A DNA stretch of 64,000 bases from Amylibacter sp. (GTDB lineage: Bacteria; Pseudomonadota; Alphaproteobacteria; Rhodobacterales; Rhodobacteraceae): NCBI GenBank assembly GCA_021775355.1, contig JAJFHZ010000040.1:32166-96165 (forward strand). The letters are read 5' to 3'. Shown piece by piece: positions 19,366 to 29,304 of the stretch (the stretch's first letter is position 1; each line of letters begins with the position of its first letter). The notes under the pieces were generated by a model. That model saw only the letters and a list, made by a program, of their open reading frames with translations, made no database searches and was not told the DNA's origin. The position numbers were made by a program, and so were the translations under genes.

Positions 19366-20079
19366 TTAAAGGCTTTGTTCCGGTTTCTTCGCAGATAGGC
19401 AGGTTTTTATCCGTGCGATCAAAGCGGCGCGTGTGGGCTTTGGCGCGATTTCAACGCTGAAACCATTAAAAACAGCGGCAACAGGGCCACTTATGCAAAC
19501 AAGCGTCAAATCATGCGGTTTTATAGAAACGATGGCTGCATGGAAGCGTTTTGCGATTTCCATCGAAAAAATAGGAACAAAAACGCTTGATGATTCGATT
19601 AAGTCGATGGCGTCACGCGATAATGGTTGGAATGTCTGGCGGTAGATGACGATGTCGGTCACATCAAAGCCTGTTCGAGCCAATACGCCTGCTATATCCA
19701 ATGAAACTGTTTCTGCCCTTGGATACAAGATGTGTGCCCCATCGTGTGCTTCGCGCTGAAAAGATGTAACCAATTGTGCGGCGGTTTCAAACAATTGCGG
19801 GGTCTTAAAACCGCATTCTTCGGTAATTCGTGCGGTCACAGACCCGACACAGGCAACATCCATACTGCGGTCTTTCGTTTTGTTCGCAAAAAGACGCACG
19901 GCATTTGACGAGGTGAAAATTAGGCGATCAACGGGTGGCAGGGTTTGGTCGGTATTTAGCGGTTCGATACACACCATCGGTGCAAAGGTGACGGGGTTGG
20001 CCACAGCAATATCAGACACAAAATCCACCGCTTGATCATAGGCGCGGATCATCAGCACAGTTTTAGGGCCTGTTAACAT
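19366..20079 (-). CDS. hemD: Uroporphyrinogen-III synthase
   Basis: Cyclises hydroxymethylbilane to uroporphyrinogen III. About 237 residues with the poorly conserved two-domain HemD pattern: N-terminal [11 protein letters not shown], the strand [14 protein letters not shown], a linker, and [19 protein letters not shown] with [12 protein letters not shown] choose ATG 20079 over 20142 because it has AAGG upstream and leaves a divergent promoter region to tsaD. Low conservation is normal for HemD; context (mitofilin, hemY) supports the call. Confidence 0.85.
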   Translation of the reverse strand: MLTGPKTVLMIRAYDQAVDFVSDIAVANPVTFAPMVCIEPLNTDQTLPPVDRLIFTSSNAVRLFANKTKDRSMDVACVGSVTARITEECGFKTPQLFETAAQLVTSFQREAHDGAHILYPRAETVSLDIAGVLARTGFDVTDIVIYRQTFQPLSRDAIDLIESSSVFVPIFSMEIAKRFHAAIVSIKPHDLTLVCISGPVAAVFNGFSVEIAPKPTRAALIARIKTCLSAKKPEQSL

Positions 20080-20141
20080 TGCTTGCCTTGAGGTCAGGTG
20101 ATAACTCAGCTGTAAATGAACACGTAAGGCGCATTTTGGCA

Positions 20142-21242
20142 ATGTCTGAAACCGTTACAATTCTGGGTCTGGAAAGCAGCTGTGATGATACAGCGGCATC
20201 CGTGGTGCGCCATGTGGCGGGTGTGCCTGCTGAAATCCTGTCGTCGGTTGTATTTGATCAGCATGCGTTGCATGCCGATTTTGGTGGAGTTGTGCCTGAA
20301 ATAGCGGCGCGTGCGCACGCGGAACGGCTGGATATTTGTGTTGAAGCCGCGTTGAAGGAAGCATCTCTTTGCCTGACGCAGGTTGATGCAATTGCGGTTA
20401 CATCCGGTCCCGGTCTGATCGGTGGTGTGTTAAGCGGTGTGATGTGTGCCAAAGGGTTGGCAGCAGGGGCTGGCAAGCCGTTGATCAGCGTTAACCATCT
20501 GGCAGGTCACGCGCTGACACCGCGTATGACGGATGATGCCGTGTTTCCATATTTGATGCTTTTGGTCAGTGGCGGGCATTGTCAGTTTTTGATTGTGCAT
20601 GCCGCGGACCGTTTTACACGGCTTGGAGGTACGATTGATGATGCGCCTGGTGAAGCTTTTGACAAAACCGCAAAATTATTAGGGTTGGGCAACCCAGGTG
20701 GGCCGTTGGTGGAACGCGAAGCGATTAAGGGTGATGCCGCACGATTTAAGTTACCACGCCCTTTGTTGGACCGTGCTGGGTGCGATATGTCTTTTTCCGG
20801 CTTGAAAACTGCGTTGCGACGTGCGCGTGATTTGATTGTTGATGAAAAAGGCGGGCTGACGGTGCAGGATCGTGCTGACCTGTGTGCGGGGTTTCAGGCG
20901 GCTGTGGCCGAAACACTGGTTGAAAAAACCCGACGTGCCTGTTTGGCGTTTATGGATCAGACCAATGCAACTACCCCAATGCTTGCGGTTGCAGGTGGGG
21001 TTGCAGCCAACACGGCAATTCGGGCAGGCTTGCAAGAGCTTTGTAAAGTGCAAGGCTTTGACTTTTTAGCGCCGCCTTTGAAATATTGCACAGACAATGC
21101 GGCAATGATTGCATGGGTGGGCGTTGAAAAATACCGCGCAGGGGATTTCAGCAGTATGGCAATGGCGGCGCGCCCGCGCTGGCCGTTGGATCAAGCAGCC
21201 AAACCAATGTTGGGTTCGGGCAAAAAAGGGGCCAAAGCATGA
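20142..21242 (+). CDS. tsaD: tRNA t6A37 threonylcarbamoyltransferase TsaD
   Basis: Catalytic subunit that transfers threonylcarbamoyl from TC-AMP to A37 of ANN-decoding tRNAs. 366 residues. Visible are the start [16 protein letters not shown], the metal-binding HAERL with later [21 protein letters not shown], and [10 protein letters not shown]. Start is ATG 20142 ([13 protein letters not shown]), not the earlier in-frame ATG at 20079. Divergent from hemD; its stop overlaps gpsA by ATGA. Confidence 0.96.
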   Translation: MSETVTILGLESSCDDTAASVVRHVAGVPAEILSSVVFDQHALHADFGGVVPEIAARAHAERLDICVEAALKEASLCLTQVDAIAVTSGPGLIGGVLSGVMCAKGLAAGAGKPLISVNHLAGHALTPRMTDDAVFPYLMLLVSGGHCQFLIVHAADRFTRLGGTIDDAPGEAFDKTAKLLGLGNPGGPLVEREAIKGDAARFKLPRPLLDRAGCDMSFSGLKTALRRARDLIVDEKGGLTVQDRADLCAGFQAAVAETLVEKTRRACLAFMDQTNATTPMLAVAGGVAANTAIRAGLQELCKVQGFDFLAPPLKYCTDNAAMIAWVGVEKYRAGDFSSMAMAARPRWPLDQAAKPMLGSGKKGAKA

Positions 21243-22207
21243 GCAATATCGGCGTGATCGGTGCAGGTGCGTTCGGTACCGCCTTGGCAAGTGTACTGGC
21301 AAGCGGTGGTCATAACGTGACCCTTTGGGGGCGTGATGCCGGATTGATGAAAAAGGTCGGTAAAACACACCGAACACCGTATCTGCCTGATATAACATTG
21401 CCTGCTGCGTTAAAGACGACAGGTAATGTATCTGACCTTGGTGGATCGGAAGCTGTGCTGATGGTTGTCCCTGCACAGGTTACGCGGGCAGTTTTGAAAT
21501 CCGAAAACTTTGCAGACATTACCTGCCCTATTTTGATGTGCGCAAAAGGTATTGAATTAACCACGTCGTGCAGCCAAACGGATATTTTGAACGAAGAATT
21601 GCCACACCGTAGTTCCGGCGCCGTTTCCGGCCCGGGGTTTGCAGGTGAAATAGCGGCCGGCAAGCCAACCGCATTGACGCTTGCGGTGAACGACCCTTCT
21701 TTGGGGGCAGACTTGCAAGCAATGTTGTCGACCGCATCTTTGCGGATGTATCTGTCGGATGATGTAAAAGGTGTGCAATTGGGTGGTGCATTAAAGAACG
21801 TTTATGCCATTGCCTGTGGTATCGTGCGGGGCGCGGATCTGGGCGAAAGTGCACAAGCGGCCTTACTGACACGTGGCTTTGCAGAGTTGAAAAGCCTTGC
21901 AGCCAAAATGGGTGCAAAGCCTGAAACCCTTTCGGGCCTGTCAGGGTTTGGCGATATGGTGTTAAGCTGTACTTCACTGCAATCACGCAACTTTGCTTTT
22001 GGGCATCAAGTTGGTGTTAGTGCCGATTTCGGGCAAAGTAAGACCGTGGAAGGTATAGCAACCGCATTGGCGGTCGGTGCGTTGGCGGATCAGTATAAAG
22101 TTGAAATGCCGATTTGCACCGCTGTATCCGCTGTATTACAAAAGCAGGTATCTGTTGAGGATGCGCTGAGACAGTTGATGTCGCGACCTTTGAAACGAGA
22201 GGTATAA
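21239..22207 (+). CDS. gpsA: Glycerol-3-phosphate dehydrogenase [NAD(P)+]
   Basis: Reduces dihydroxyacetone phosphate to sn-glycerol 3-phosphate for phospholipid synthesis. 322 residues. Rossmann motif [14 protein letters not shown] at about 6-19; catalytic Lys in [15 protein letters not shown]-domain segment CAKGIE. With glpD and glpK elsewhere in the window, both the synthetic and the catabolic glycerol-phosphate routes are represented. Confidence 0.96.
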   Translation: MSNIGVIGAGAFGTALASVLASGGHNVTLWGRDAGLMKKVGKTHRTPYLPDITLPAALKTTGNVSDLGGSEAVLMVVPAQVTRAVLKSENFADITCPILMCAKGIELTTSCSQTDILNEELPHRSSGAVSGPGFAGEIAAGKPTALTLAVNDPSLGADLQAMLSTASLRMYLSDDVKGVQLGGALKNVYAIACGIVRGADLGESAQAALLTRGFAELKSLAAKMGAKPETLSGLSGFGDMVLSCTSLQSRNFAFGHQVGVSADFGQSKTVEGIATALAVGALADQYKVEMPICTAVSAVLQKQVSVEDALRQLMSRPLKREV

Positions 22208-22208
22208 A

Positions 22209-22628
22209 ATGGCCTATTGGTTGTTTAAATCGGAACCGAATACCTGGGGTTGGGACAAACAGGTCGCTAAAGGTGCGGCCGGTGAAGAATGGGACGGGGT
22301 GCGCAATTATCAGGCGCGCAATTTCATGCGACAAATGGCAGTTGGTGATCTTGGCTTCTTCTACCATTCAGTGAATGAAAAGCGCATTGTCGGGATCATC
22401 GAGGTCAGTGCGGGGTGCCATGCGGATAGCACAACGGATGATCCGCGTTGGGAATGCGTTGATATTCGTGCGGTAGGTGATATGCCTGATCCAGTGACAT
22501 TGGAGCAAATCAAGGCTGACCCGCGGTTGACGGATATGATTTTGGTTAGAAACTCGCGCCTGTCTGTACAACCCGTTACTGAAACCGAATGGCAGATTAT
22601 TTGCGATTTGGGCGGCTACGAAGGATAA
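22209..22628 (+). CDS. EVE domain-containing protein
   Basis: 139 residues, essentially one EVE domain (PUA-like fold). Characteristic segments are YWLFKSEPNTWGWD, WDGVRNYQARNFMR, and GFFYHS. EVE domains bind modified bases in nucleic acids; this stand-alone short form (thymocyte nuclear protein 1-like) is common in alphaproteobacteria downstream of tsaD-gpsA. Its start lies one base after the gpsA stop. Confidence 0.93.
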   Translation: MAYWLFKSEPNTWGWDKQVAKGAAGEEWDGVRNYQARNFMRQMAVGDLGFFYHSVNEKRIVGIIEVSAGCHADSTTDDPRWECVDIRAVGDMPDPVTLEQIKADPRLTDMILVRNSRLSVQPVTETEWQIICDLGGYEG

Positions 22629-22632
22629 AAGC

Positions 22633-23469
22633 ATGAACAATAACCCCTGTATTATATGTGTTGCCATCACTGGTTCGGTGCCGACAAAAGCGCATAACCC
22701 CGCGGTGCCAACTACGGTTGCGGAACAGATTGAAAGTACCCATGCGGCCTTTGAAGCGGGTGCAACCATTGCCCATTGCCATGTGCGCAACGAAGATCAG
22801 ACGCCTAGTTCCGATCCGGAAAAGTTCGCAGCCCTGCAAGAGGGGATCAAAAAACATTGCCCGGGCATGATTGTGCAATTGTCCACGGGCGGGCGTTCCG
22901 GTGCGGGGCATGAGCGCGGCGGCATGTTGTCATTGGCCCCCGACATGGCGTCTTTATCGGTTGGCTCAAACAATTTTCCAACGCGGGTTTACGAAAACCA
23001 GCCTGATCTGGTGGATTGGCTGGCGTCAGAAATGATCAAATATGATGTGAAGCCTGAAATTGAGGCTTTCGATTTGTCACATATCTTTCAGGCCGTGAAA
23101 ATGCAGGCTGATGGCCGCCTTATGGGGCCTTTGCATATCCAATTTGTCATGGGGGTGAAAAACGCAATGCCCGTGGATAGGGATGTTTTTGATTTTTATG
23201 TGAAAACCGTCAAACGCATCGCACCCGATGCCACGTGGTGTGGTGCGGGGGTTGCATCCGGTCAGATTGCCCTGAATGAATGGTCAATCGCGGCAGGTGG
23301 ACATACGCGCACAGGTCTTGAAGACAACATGCGGATTGATCGAAATACGTTGGCCCCGTCGAATGCGGCACTTGTCGCGCGCGCGGTTGAGATGTGCGAA
23401 AAATATGAGCGCCCGGTTGCCAGCTGGCAACAAGCGCGTGATATTCTGGGGTTGCCCCTTAAAACTTAG
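22633..23469 (+). CDS. Beta-keto acid cleavage enzyme (BKACE, DUF849)
   Basis: 278 residues, TIM-barrel family that splits a beta-keto acid with acetyl-CoA to acetoacetate and an acyl-CoA; the founding member Kce acts in lysine fermentation. Zinc-site and substrate motifs seen: VAITGSVPTKAHNPAVP, AHCHVRNEDQTPSSD, and later GVASGQIALNEWSIAAGGHTR in pieces typical of the family. The natural beta-keto acid cannot be told from sequence, and no lysine-fermentation genes are nearby. Confidence 0.85.
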   Translation: MNNNPCIICVAITGSVPTKAHNPAVPTTVAEQIESTHAAFEAGATIAHCHVRNEDQTPSSDPEKFAALQEGIKKHCPGMIVQLSTGGRSGAGHERGGMLSLAPDMASLSVGSNNFPTRVYENQPDLVDWLASEMIKYDVKPEIEAFDLSHIFQAVKMQADGRLMGPLHIQFVMGVKNAMPVDRDVFDFYVKTVKRIAPDATWCGAGVASGQIALNEWSIAAGGHTRTGLEDNMRIDRNTLAPSNAALVARAVEMCEKYERPVASWQQARDILGLPLKT

Positions 23470-23474
23470 GCATA

Positions 23475-23504
23475 AAAAAGGGCGCCAAAACAGGCACCCT
23501 TTTG
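23475..23504. terminator. Bidirectional terminator between BKACE and DUF2853 genes
   Basis: AAAAGGGCGCC and GGCACCCTTTT form a hairpin with one mismatch and a 6-base loop. A-rich and T-rich flanks on both sides make it work for both convergent genes. Confidence 0.7.
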
Positions 23505-23521
23505 TCAGTATTATACAGGAC

Positions 23522-23863
23522 TTATCCGTAAACAGACTCTTTGCCGAAATGTTTTGTCAGCATGTAATACACAACAGCACGGTATTTGTTGCGATTTGAC
23601 TGGCCGTAAGTTGTCAGGACAGAGTTAATCGCATCCATCAATTCCGGGCCGTCGGACAGGCCAAGTTTTTTCATCAGAAAATTATTTTTAACTGTTTCCA
23701 GTTCGCCTTCCTGTGTTCCGGCGACAGTTGAAGCATCGGCATTATATATTGCCGGACCACAACCGATTGTTACCTTTGTCAACAAATCCATATCAGGTTC
23801 AATACCACATTTATCGCGCAGGTCGCCCGCATAATGTGCAATCAGATCATCACGTTTGCTCAT
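23522..23863 (-). CDS. DUF2853 family protein
   Basis: 113 residues spanning the full DUF2853 helical domain: DDLIAHYAGDLRDKCG, then CGPAIYNADASTVA and NKYRAVVYYMLTKHFGK. The function of this small soluble family is unknown to me. A GGGAAGGAAA ribosome-binding site precedes ATG 23863. It is a single-gene unit divergent from the amidase. Confidence 0.85.
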   Translation of the reverse strand: MSKRDDLIAHYAGDLRDKCGIEPDMDLLTKVTIGCGPAIYNADASTVAGTQEGELETVKNNFLMKKLGLSDGPELMDAINSVLTTYGQSNRNKYRAVVYYMLTKHFGKESVYG

Positions 23864-23886
23864 AGAATTAGTTTCCTTCCCTATTA

Positions 23887-23900
23887 TCGAGTTTTCTCGA
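23887..23900. promoter_or_regulatory. Inverted repeat upstream of DUF2853 gene
   Basis: TCGAG-TTTT-CTCGA, a perfect 5-bp-arm inverted repeat 24 bp upstream of the DUF2853 start in the 153-bp divergent gap with the amidase gene. Could be an operator or a leader hairpin. A four-codon ATG ORF with a ribosome-binding-like AGGGGTAAG also lies in this gap, near 23992. Confidence 0.25.
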
Positions 23901-24016
23901 ACTTCGTTAGAAAAGTGCGTCGGAGCAAGATAGGAGACGCGCTTCCTATTAAGAAGATAGTTTAACTACAGGCACAAAAAAAGGGGTAAGATGAAAAAAA
24001 TATAGGAAACCGTAAC

Positions 24017-25435
24017 TTGGTGAGTGAATTGATAGACAGTATTAAAAGTATGAGCGCTATGGAACTTCGTGATGCGCAGCGACAGGATAAGGTTTCTGTT
24101 TCCGAAATTGCCACGGCTTACCTTGACCGGATTGAGGCGGTGAACCCAAAGATCAATGCAATTATATCAATGCGATCAAGGGCGGATATATTGACTGAAG
24201 CGCAGGATATGCAAAATACTGACGGGCAAGGGCTGCTGCATGGCCTGCCAATTGCCATTAAAGACCTGCGCGAAACCAAAGGTATTGCCACGACTTATGG
24301 GTCGCCGATTTACAAGGATAATGTGCCTGCGAAAGATTGCCTATTGGTGGCACGCCTGCGTGCAGCGGGGGCCTTGATTATCGGAAAATCCAACACGCCG
24401 GAGTTTGGTCTAGGTTCGCACAGCTATAATCCTGTTCATGGCGTAACGGTTAACCCGTATGATTTGACCCGCTCGGCGGGGGGATCCTCTGGCGGGGCGG
24501 CGGCGGCATTGGCAGCTGGAATGCTGCCAATCACAGATGGGTCCGACATGATGGGGTCACTGCGCAATCCTGCGGGTTGGAACAATGTCTACGGGTTTCG
24601 CCCCAGTTATGGGTTGGTGCCGGATGAACCTGTGGGGGACAGTTTTCTACACCAGCTTTCCACCAGTGGACCGATGGCACGCACGGTAAAGGATCTGGAA
24701 TTGATCTTGCAGGTTATAGGGGTGCCCGATGCGCGGCTGCCCCATGCCACCAATCCATTTGTCGGGATGGGGGATAAGTCGATTAAAGGGACTAAAATTG
24801 GCTGGATTGGTGATTGGGATGGGTACTATCCGATCGAGGATGGTGTGCTGGAACTTTGTACCGATGGGTTGGATACTTTGTCTGATCTTGGGTGCGAAGT
24901 ACAACCTGTTACCCCGCCATTTGCGCCAGATGGTATTTGGCAGGCATGGGTTACATTGCGCAATTTTGCGACGGCATCGAGCTATGCGAACTTATTTGAA
25001 AACCCCGCAACACGCGATTTGCTGAAGCCTGAAATGCTGTGGGAAATCGAACGCGGTCTGGCCCTTTCAGCCCGTGATGTGCATGATGCCAGCTTGATCA
25101 GTTCACAATGGTTTCGCACATTAGCCACGATGGATGTGGATATGCTTGCCCTACCGTCAGCGCAGATGTTTCCGTTTGATGCAAAACTGCATTGGCCCAA
25201 ACAGGTTGCAGGGCGCAAAATGGATACCTATCACCGCTGGATGGAGGTTGTTGTGCCTGCATCCCTGATCGGCCTGCCAGCACTATGCGTACCGGTTGGG
25301 TTTGGTCGCGGGGGTCTGCCGATGGGGTTGCAACTGATCGGGAAACGTGGGTGTGATGCGCAGGTTTTAAGAGTGGGCCATGTTTACCATGAGATCACGC
25401 AATACCCACAAAAACATCCACCCGTTTTGGCTTAG
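24017..25435 (+). CDS. Amidase (amidase-signature family)
   Basis: A 472-residue amidase-signature hydrolase that cleaves a C-N amide bond. The Ser-cisSer-Lys triad is readable: Lys82 in IAIKDL, Ser157 in GGSSGG and nucleophile Ser181 in MMGSLRNPA. It is not in a gatCAB context and has no GatA C-terminal features, so it is probably catabolic with unknown substrate. The start is ambiguous: TTG 24017 or GTG 24020, about 10 bases after AGGAAA. Confidence 0.85.
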   Translation: MVSELIDSIKSMSAMELRDAQRQDKVSVSEIATAYLDRIEAVNPKINAIISMRSRADILTEAQDMQNTDGQGLLHGLPIAIKDLRETKGIATTYGSPIYKDNVPAKDCLLVARLRAAGALIIGKSNTPEFGLGSHSYNPVHGVTVNPYDLTRSAGGSSGGAAAALAAGMLPITDGSDMMGSLRNPAGWNNVYGFRPSYGLVPDEPVGDSFLHQLSTSGPMARTVKDLELILQVIGVPDARLPHATNPFVGMGDKSIKGTKIGWIGDWDGYYPIEDGVLELCTDGLDTLSDLGCEVQPVTPPFAPDGIWQAWVTLRNFATASSYANLFENPATRDLLKPEMLWEIERGLALSARDVHDASLISSQWFRTLATMDVDMLALPSAQMFPFDAKLHWPKQVAGRKMDTYHRWMEVVVPASLIGLPALCVPVGFGRGGLPMGLQLIGKRGCDAQVLRVGHVYHEITQYPQKHPPVLA

Positions 25436-25458
25436 GGTATGCGCAAGCCGCACACCCT
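25434..25458. terminator. Hairpin between convergent amidase and ilvE genes
   Basis: AGGGTATGCG and CGCACACCCT pair with one mismatch around a 5-base loop in the 30-bp gap between the two stops. No long T-tract, so termination strength is doubtful, but the position fits. Confidence 0.55.
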
Positions 25459-25465
25459 GTAGAAA

Positions 25466-26335
25466 TTATTCACGCACCAGCTTTTCATAGCTTTCCGAGA
25501 TGTCGCGGGCCATTGCGCCGACTTCAAAGTTGTAGTCGCCGATTTGCCCCACCGGGGTCACTTCGGCGGCCGTGCCGGTTAGCCAGCATTGCTCGAACCC
25601 TTCCAGTTCTTCGGGCATAATGTGGCGCACATGGGTTTTGATCTGCTTTTTTTCCAGCATATCAATCACTGTTTGGCGGGTTAGCCCGTTTAGGAAACAA
25701 TCGGGGTCAGGTGTATGAACCTCACCGTTTTTCACGAAGAACAGGTTTGCACCCGTGGCTTCGGCGACATAGCCGCGATAATCGAACATCATGGCATCGG
25801 AACAACCCTTGGCCTCGGCCTGATGCTTGGCCATGGTGCAGATCATATACAGACCGGACGCTTTGGCAAAACACGGGATTGTTTCGGGGCTTGGGCGCTT
25901 CCATTTGGAAATGTCCAGCTTGGCACCCTTGGTTTTGGCATCACCATAATAGGCGCCCCATTCCCATGCAGCTACAGCCATTCTGACCGGGTTGGCTTGT
26001 GATGCGACACCCATATCGTCGCCTGATCCACGCCATGCAAGCACGCGCACATAAGCATCTGTTAGCCCGTTGGCTTTCATCACTGCGTATTTTGCGGCTT
26101 CGATTTCATCGACGGTATAGGGAATTGGCACATCGATATATTCACCAGATTTCAACAATCGTTCGGAATGCAAACGGCTTTTGAAAATGTTGCCATTGTA
26201 AGCACGCTCGCCTTCAAACACTGAAGAAGCATAGTGCATCGCATGGGTTAACAGATGCACGTTGGCATCACGCCAAGGAATAAGTTTTCCATCCATCCAG
26301 ATTTGGCCATCTCGATCATCATAAGAACCAACCAT
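25466..26335 (-). CDS. ilvE: Branched-chain amino acid aminotransferase
   Basis: Class IV PLP aminotransferase that makes leucine, isoleucine and valine from their keto acids with glutamate. 289 residues. Typical features: DGQIWMDGKLIPWRDANVH at the start, then MHYASSVFEGERAY, the PLP-phosphate and Lys region with KRPSPETIPCFAKASGLYM split over the middle, and VAEATGANLFFVKNG with TPDPDCFLNGLTRQTVI. Divergent from petP, as in other Rhodobacterales. Confidence 0.93.
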   Translation of the reverse strand: MVGSYDDRDGQIWMDGKLIPWRDANVHLLTHAMHYASSVFEGERAYNGNIFKSRLHSERLLKSGEYIDVPIPYTVDEIEAAKYAVMKANGLTDAYVRVLAWRGSGDDMGVASQANPVRMAVAAWEWGAYYGDAKTKGAKLDISKWKRPSPETIPCFAKASGLYMICTMAKHQAEAKGCSDAMMFDYRGYVAEATGANLFFVKNGEVHTPDPDCFLNGLTRQTVIDMLEKKQIKTHVRHIMPEELEGFEQCWLTGTAAEVTPVGQIGDYNFEVGAMARDISESYEKLVRE

Positions 26336-26502
26336 GTTTATCCCCTTCCAACGTAAGGATTGTAATTTTATTACCTAAATTTTACGCATTATGTTAGATA
26401 ATTACGAAAAACTTAAATTTTGCTAGCATTTGATTCTTGGAAAGTCAACAATACTGACATAAAATGAATTCAGCGGCGAAATTTTGTGAACGGATGAAAT
26501 AA

Positions 26503-26988
26503 ATGGCTGACCATTCTAATACCGCAAAAGCGGAAAACTTGCTTTTCCTGACTGACGATCAGTTGTTGCAAGGGATTGAGCTGATGTTCTTTGCCTATAA
26601 GGGGTTCACGTCAGACCCTGACCAGATTTTGCAGAATTATACATATGGTCGCGCACACCACAGGGCATTGCATTTTATTAACCGCAACCCAAATATTACG
26701 GTAAGTGCGTTATTGGATATTCTTGGTGTGACGAAACAATCCCTGAACCGTGTCCTGCGCCAATTGGTGGAAGACAAGCTGGTTGACAGTAAGGTTGGCA
26801 AACGTGACCGACGAGAACGGAATTTAAAATTGACGCCATCGGGGCAGGAACTGGAGCACAGCCTGTCGGATGCGCAGCGCAAACGCATGCGGGCGGCCTA
26901 TAAAGCGGCAGGGCCCGATGCTGTACAAGGGTTTCGATCTGTCCTACAAAACATTATGGATCCGCAAATGAAGATACATCTGGATTAG
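26503..26988 (+). CDS. petP: MarR-family regulator PetP
   Basis: 161-residue winged-helix protein. The helix-turn-helix is in LLDILGVTKQSLNRVLRQLVED, followed by the wing VGKRDRRERNLKLTPSG. Position directly before petR and divergent from ilvE matches the Rhodobacter petP-petR pair, first linked to cytochrome bc1 expression. It has a DNA-binding wing but no visible sensor domain. A 167-bp AT-rich gap separates it from ilvE and should hold both promoters. Confidence 0.85.
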   Translation: MADHSNTAKAENLLFLTDDQLLQGIELMFFAYKGFTSDPDQILQNYTYGRAHHRALHFINRNPNITVSALLDILGVTKQSLNRVLRQLVEDKLVDSKVGKRDRRERNLKLTPSGQELEHSLSDAQRKRMRAAYKAAGPDAVQGFRSVLQNIMDPQMKIHLD

Positions 26989-27004
26989 AGCGCAGGAAGA
27001 TAAA

Positions 27005-27715
27005 ATGGCAGTACCGAATATAAACGACGCGCACATTCTTATCGTTGATGATGATGAACGTATTCGTGGCCTTTTACAAAAGTTTCTGTCCCGTAACGGT
27101 TTTTGGGTAACCACTGCGCGTGACGCGGCCCATGCACGCAGGCTGCTGGGTGGGTTGGAATTTGATCTGCTTGTTCTGGATGTGATGATGCCGGGTGAAG
27201 ATGGCCTGACCTTGACGAAATCCCTGCGCGAAGATTTAACGACGCCCATTCTGCTTTTGACCGCCAAAGCGGAAAGCAACGAACGCATTATGGGGCTGGA
27301 AGCCGGTGCGGATGATTACCTGACCAAACCGTTCGAGCCGAAAGAGCTGGTTTTGCGGATCAACGCGATATTGCGCCGTGTGCCGGTTGATGCGCCGGTG
27401 GACGCCCCGCCAAAAACATTACAACTGGGCGATGTGCGCTATGATGTGGCGCGCGGTGAAATGTGGCGCGATACAGAATTGGTGCGCCTGACCGCCACTG
27501 AAAGCGCATTGATGCGCATATTTGCAAGTGCAATACACCAACCTGTTTCACGCGGTAAACTGGTAGAGGATTTAGGCCGTGATACAAGTCAAAGCCAAGA
27601 ACGTGCGGTGGATGTGCAAATCACACGGTTGCGTCGCAAAATAGAGAACGATCCGAAAAACCCGCGTTATCTGCAAACCGTGCGCGGCGCGGGTTATATG
27701 TTGGCACCTGACTAA
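27005..27715 (+). CDS. petR: Response regulator PetR (OmpR type)
   Basis: 236 residues: a receiver domain (about 10-125) with acidic pocket DDD at 15-17, phospho-acceptor Asp59 in LLVLDVMMPG, and the conserved Lys in YLTKPFEPKEL, then an OmpR/PhoB winged helix ending in RGAGYMLAP. No histidine kinase gene is adjacent, as is usual for petPR. Start ATG 27005 follows CAGGAAGAT. The last 4 nt overlap the convergent hypothetical gene. Confidence 0.9.
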   Translation: MAVPNINDAHILIVDDDERIRGLLQKFLSRNGFWVTTARDAAHARRLLGGLEFDLLVLDVMMPGEDGLTLTKSLREDLTTPILLLTAKAESNERIMGLEAGADDYLTKPFEPKELVLRINAILRRVPVDAPVDAPPKTLQLGDVRYDVARGEMWRDTELVRLTATESALMRIFASAIHQPVSRGKLVEDLGRDTSQSQERAVDVQITRLRRKIENDPKNPRYLQTVRGAGYMLAPD

Positions 27716-28299
27716 TTTGTGAAACAAATATTTTCAATCGGGTAGGTGGTCCAGCTTTCAACGGGTTGCGCACTTTCTTCCACCTCGAACCATTCTTCGA
27801 CATTGTTAGCTAATTTCAAACTGGCCTTTTGCGATAGGTAATTGATATCGCACTTGCCGCTATCGTTCAGACTAAGCGTATCGTGCCAGCTATAGGTGAA
27901 CCCTATGATACGCAATGCGCCGTTTCGATAAGCAACCGTTATAACTTGTTCCCAGCGATTGCGCCCTATTGCGATGTTTTGGGACTTTACCAGAACGCTT
28001 CCCGCATCGTTTTGATCCAGACTGGGAATTGTGCCGTACATAACCCCCGACCAGATAGGTTCATCCAGTGTGGTAGAGTAAACCAAAGTGTTATTTTCTG
28101 TCTCGCGAATATAAAACTCAACCGCTGCACGGCCTTCTCCGGTTTCAAACATGATAACACGATCAGACCGGCCATCATCATTCAAATCGATATTCAGGAC
28201 ATCTATGACGTTTTGCTTTGGGATAGGCGCAGGATTTTCGGCCCAAGCAATACTGTTGGTTGCAAGGATGAATGCTGCAGGCAATATATTTTTTATCAT
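27712..28299 (-). CDS. Periplasmic protein of unknown function
   Basis: 195 residues with a clear signal peptide (MIKNILPAAFILATNSIAWA, cut near 20). The mature part contains DLNDDGRSDRVIMF, an acidic calcium-loop-like segment of the FG-GAP/VCBS kind, and mostly beta-strand predicted sequence with two cysteines late in the chain. No family recognised with certainty. It is convergent with petR and divergent from the deacetylase gene. Confidence 0.7.
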   Translation of the reverse strand: MIKNILPAAFILATNSIAWAENPAPIPKQNVIDVLNIDLNDDGRSDRVIMFETGEGRAAVEFYIRETENNTLVYSTTLDEPIWSGVMYGTIPSLDQNDAGSVLVKSQNIAIGRNRWEQVITVAYRNGALRIIGFTYSWHDTLSLNDSGKCDINYLSQKASLKLANNVEEWFEVEESAQPVESWTTYPIENICFTN

Positions 28300-28373
28300 A
28301 CGACCAGTTTAAGCCTCGTTTTGCACATTGATCAATGCTTGAGTGTGCGGCGTTCCCGAATTAACATTCCACA

Positions 28374-29300
28374 ATGACAACTGCCCTGATCACCCATCCC
28401 GATTGTTTAAATCATGTCACCCCTGACGGGCATCCCGAACGGGTGGCCCGATTGCAGGCCGTACTAGCCGCATTGGAAGGCGAACCGTTTGATGCATTAC
28501 AACGTGTCAAAGCCCCTTTGGCGGGCAAGGCTCAGATATTGCGCGGCCACCCTGCAGATTATTTTACCCGCGTTCAGGCCATGGAACCGACAACAGGTTG
28601 GGCGATGTTGGACGCGGACACCCATATGTCGAATGGTTCTTTTGCTGCCGCCCTGCGCGCAGCAGGGGCAAATGTGAAAGCGGTCGATATGGTCATGTCG
28701 GGCATTGTGGACAACGCTTTTTGCGCTGTGCGCCCACCTGGCCATCACGCGGAAACCGCAACATCAATGGGATTTTGTCTGTTTGGTAACGTGGTTATCG
28801 GTGCAAAGCATGCATTGGAACATCACAGATTATCGCGGGTGGCGATTGTTGATTTTGATGTGCATCACGGAAACGGGACACAGGATTTGGTCTGGAACGA
28901 TGACCGCATTTTATTTGCATCGACCCATCAAATGCCACTTTACCCAGGTTCGGGGGCGGCGCATGAAACGGGTGGGTCGGGGAATGTTTTGAATATCCCA
29001 TTGCCACCAAATGCAGATGGGACAGCGTTACGAAATGCGTTTGAAACCGCAATTTTACCTGCGCTATATGCACAAAAACCGGAAATGATTTTTATTTCAG
29101 CGGGGTTTGATGCGCATTTTGCCGATCCGTTGGCAAATCTTAACTTTGACGAAGATGATTTTGCCTGGGCAACACTGCAATTGAAAACAGCGGCAAAAGA
29201 GCTGTGCCAGGGCCGTCTGGTCTCGACTCTTGAAGGTGGATATGATCTTGATGCATTGGCTGCCAGCGTGGCAGCGCATGTGAACGTTCTGATGGAGTGA
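28374..29300 (+). CDS. Histone-deacetylase-family (acetoin utilisation/polyamine deacetylase-like) protein
   Basis: 308-residue zinc-dependent amidohydrolase. Visible: HPERVARLQAV, the His pair and Arg in AVRPPGHHAE, the metal ligands in DFDVHHGNGTQD, then AGFDAHFADPLA and the Gly-rich end LEGGYDLDALA. Bacterial members deacetylate polyamines or small acetamides; the substrate here is unknown. It sits 4 bp before xseB, an arrangement that recurs in Rhodobacterales. Confidence 0.9.
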   Translation: MTTALITHPDCLNHVTPDGHPERVARLQAVLAALEGEPFDALQRVKAPLAGKAQILRGHPADYFTRVQAMEPTTGWAMLDADTHMSNGSFAAALRAAGANVKAVDMVMSGIVDNAFCAVRPPGHHAETATSMGFCLFGNVVIGAKHALEHHRLSRVAIVDFDVHHGNGTQDLVWNDDRILFASTHQMPLYPGSGAAHETGGSGNVLNIPLPPNADGTALRNAFETAILPALYAQKPEMIFISAGFDAHFADPLANLNFDEDDFAWATLQLKTAAKELCQGRLVSTLEGGYDLDALAASVAAHVNVLME

Positions 29301-29304
29301 TGGT

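Noticed and set aside
20079..20141. Upstream start of tsaD and of hemD using each other's promoter region
   Set aside because: Family N-termini ([13 protein letters not shown] for TsaD and [14 protein letters not shown] for HemD) fit the inner starts and leave a divergent promoter gap.
24017..25435. gatA (glutamyl-tRNA amidotransferase subunit A)
   Set aside because: Has the amidase triad but lies alone, without gatB or gatC, and the active-site segment MMGSLRNPA differs from the usual GGSIRQPA of GatA.
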